Assembly: GCA_023247155.1 (NCBI GenBank)
Contig: JAHFGZ010000006.1
Coordinates: 1 to 18,759 of the forward strand
DNA from: Candidatus Omnitrophota bacterium
GTDB lineage: Bacteria > Omnitrophota > Gorgyraeia > Aquiviventales > Aquiviventaceae
Direction: 5' to 3'
Length of the DNA stretch: 18,759 bases
The first letter of the stretch is position 1. Every line of letters begins with the position of its first letter. This document shows, one piece after another, positions 18,171 through 18,759 of the stretch. The notes beneath the pieces are model-generated. The model did not search any database, was not told where the DNA came from, and was given only the letters and a program-made list of their open reading frames with translations. Both the position numbers and the translations under genes were made by a program.

Positions 18171-18759
18171 TTCAGCGCGGAGGTCGACCCGTTGCCTCCG
18201 TGCGACCCAGGCACGGCGCACTGGTTGGTGGCACAGCTTGGGTTGCGGTGCAGGAGATAGCGGTGGGCGGCCACCCATCGGTAGATCCGCGTCCCTCCCC
18301 AGTTCGCCCCAGGCAGATGCACGAGCGGGGCGAGCCACCACAGGAGCGGCAGTCGTCGGCACAGCCGCGCGAACGCCTCAAACCCCCCTGTGAGCCGCCC
18401 GTTCGGCTCCAACAGGATCATCTCGCTGCGGCACCGCTCCGGCGTGAGCGCGGGGGCCAGCCGCGCCAGGTCCGGTTGCGCGTGGAAGTCCAGCGGGTCC
18501 ACCCAGCCGAACAGGTCCAGGATCCGCAGCCGCCCGACGCTCTCCAGGCACAACCCGCAGCGGCCGTCGTAGATGAGGAGGGCCCTGCCGCGCGCGGCGT
18601 GCGCCGCCTGCCGCCCCTCGATCCACCGCACCAGCGCCTCCGGCCGGATGAAGAGCAGCATCAGGGGCGGGAAGAGGAACAGGAAGATGGTCGGGACATG
18701 GAGGGTGGCCCAGAGCATGAGCTGGAACGCGATGCCGAGGGCGATGCCCAGCGGCCGCG
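18167..18759 (-). CDS. HTTM-like membrane region fused to DCC domain, 5' end cut by window
   Basis: The frame is open to the window edge (reading RPLGIALGIAFQ before the internal ATG at 18718), so the gene is truncated upstream. The visible N-terminal part is the last hydrophobic segments of a probable HTTM (vitamin-K-dependent-carboxylase-like) membrane domain (LMLWATLHVPTIFLFLFPPLMLLF). It is followed by a DCC-family thiol-disulfide domain: LLIYDGRCGLC with its CxxC, FGWVDPLDF, then EMILLEPNGRLTGGFEAFARLCRRLPLLWWLAP. HTTM-DCC fusions are known; a redox role at the membrane is inferred. The last ~20 residues are Ser/Gly/Asn-rich and contain two more Cys (NPSCATNQC). Its stop overlaps the MEMO-AMMECR1 stop by 3 nt, tail to tail. 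Confidence 0.82.
   Translation of the reverse strand, partial: RPLGIALGIAFQLMLWATLHVPTIFLFLFPPLMLLFIRPEALVRWIEGRQAAHAARGRALLIYDGRCGLCLESVGRLRILDLFGWVDPLDFHAQPDLARLAPALTPERCRSEMILLEPNGRLTGGFEAFARLCRRLPLLWWLAPLVHLPGANWGGTRIYRWVAAHRYLLHRNPSCATNQCAVPGSHGGNGSTSALN

Overview
This is a GC-rich, gene-dense bacterial stretch with no rRNA, tRNA, CRISPR array or intact transposase. Several features suggest a Gram-negative-type cell with an exosortase system: a PEP-CTERM protein (9148-9975), a protein of the exosortase-associated TIGR04073 type (5900-6271), an AsmA-like protein (9896-11296) and a beta-repeat protein ending in Phe (13144-14172). This combination, the Ni-SOD and the palindromic repeats recall Omnitrophota/PVC-like uncultured lineages. 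That placement is inference only; no marker gene here fixes the phylum. Promoters look like ordinary sigma-70 sites (for example TTGACA-17-TATGCT before cspA).

Layout. Positions 1-1348 (+): the 3' part of a MutT/Nudix gene, then a HAD hydrolase and a thioredoxin-like [2Fe-2S] ferredoxin. Positions 1311-5813 (-): a tight four-gene operon, transcribed as conserved-TM-helix (MscS-related) membrane protein, VanY-type D,D-carboxypeptidase, APC amino-acid permease, CstA transporter, with 2-bp or ATGA junctions. Positions 5900-8088: a divergent pair, the TIGR04073-type exported protein (-) and a two-domain kinase (+, APH-like plus P-loop kinase). Positions 8156-9041 (+): nickel superoxide dismutase and its maturation protease, start sites overlapping. 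Positions 9148-11296 (+): a lamin-tail-domain PEP-CTERM protein and an AsmA-like protein. Positions 11420-12653 (+): a DUF948-like/YtxH stress-type pair and two small hypothetical proteins. Positions 12786-16137 (+): a small exported protein, the beta-repeat protein, a GGQ release-factor-like protein, an exported cyclophilin and a divergent NAD-kinase-like protein. Positions 16231-16434 (-): cold shock protein with a long leader. Positions 16659-18170 (+): an exported MEMO-AMMECR1 fusion (AmmeMemoRadiSam proteins B and A). Positions 18167-18759 (-): the 3' part of an HTTM-DCC protein. No gene-free stretch exceeds 300 bases.

The most unusual signals are repeats. Two opposite copies of a ~65-70 bp double-stem palindromic element lie in frame inside the kinase gene, in the manner of Rickettsia palindromic elements. 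Separate REP-like families (core ACCGGGTCCATTT, and AGTGACNGTCACT) form terminators and appear to have rewritten the C-terminus of the SOD maturation protease. Other points are three -10 boxes placed exactly 11 nt before an ATG (near-leaderless starts), attenuator-like hairpins in the leaders of cspA and the PEP-CTERM gene, and the export signal on the MEMO-AMMECR1 fusion.
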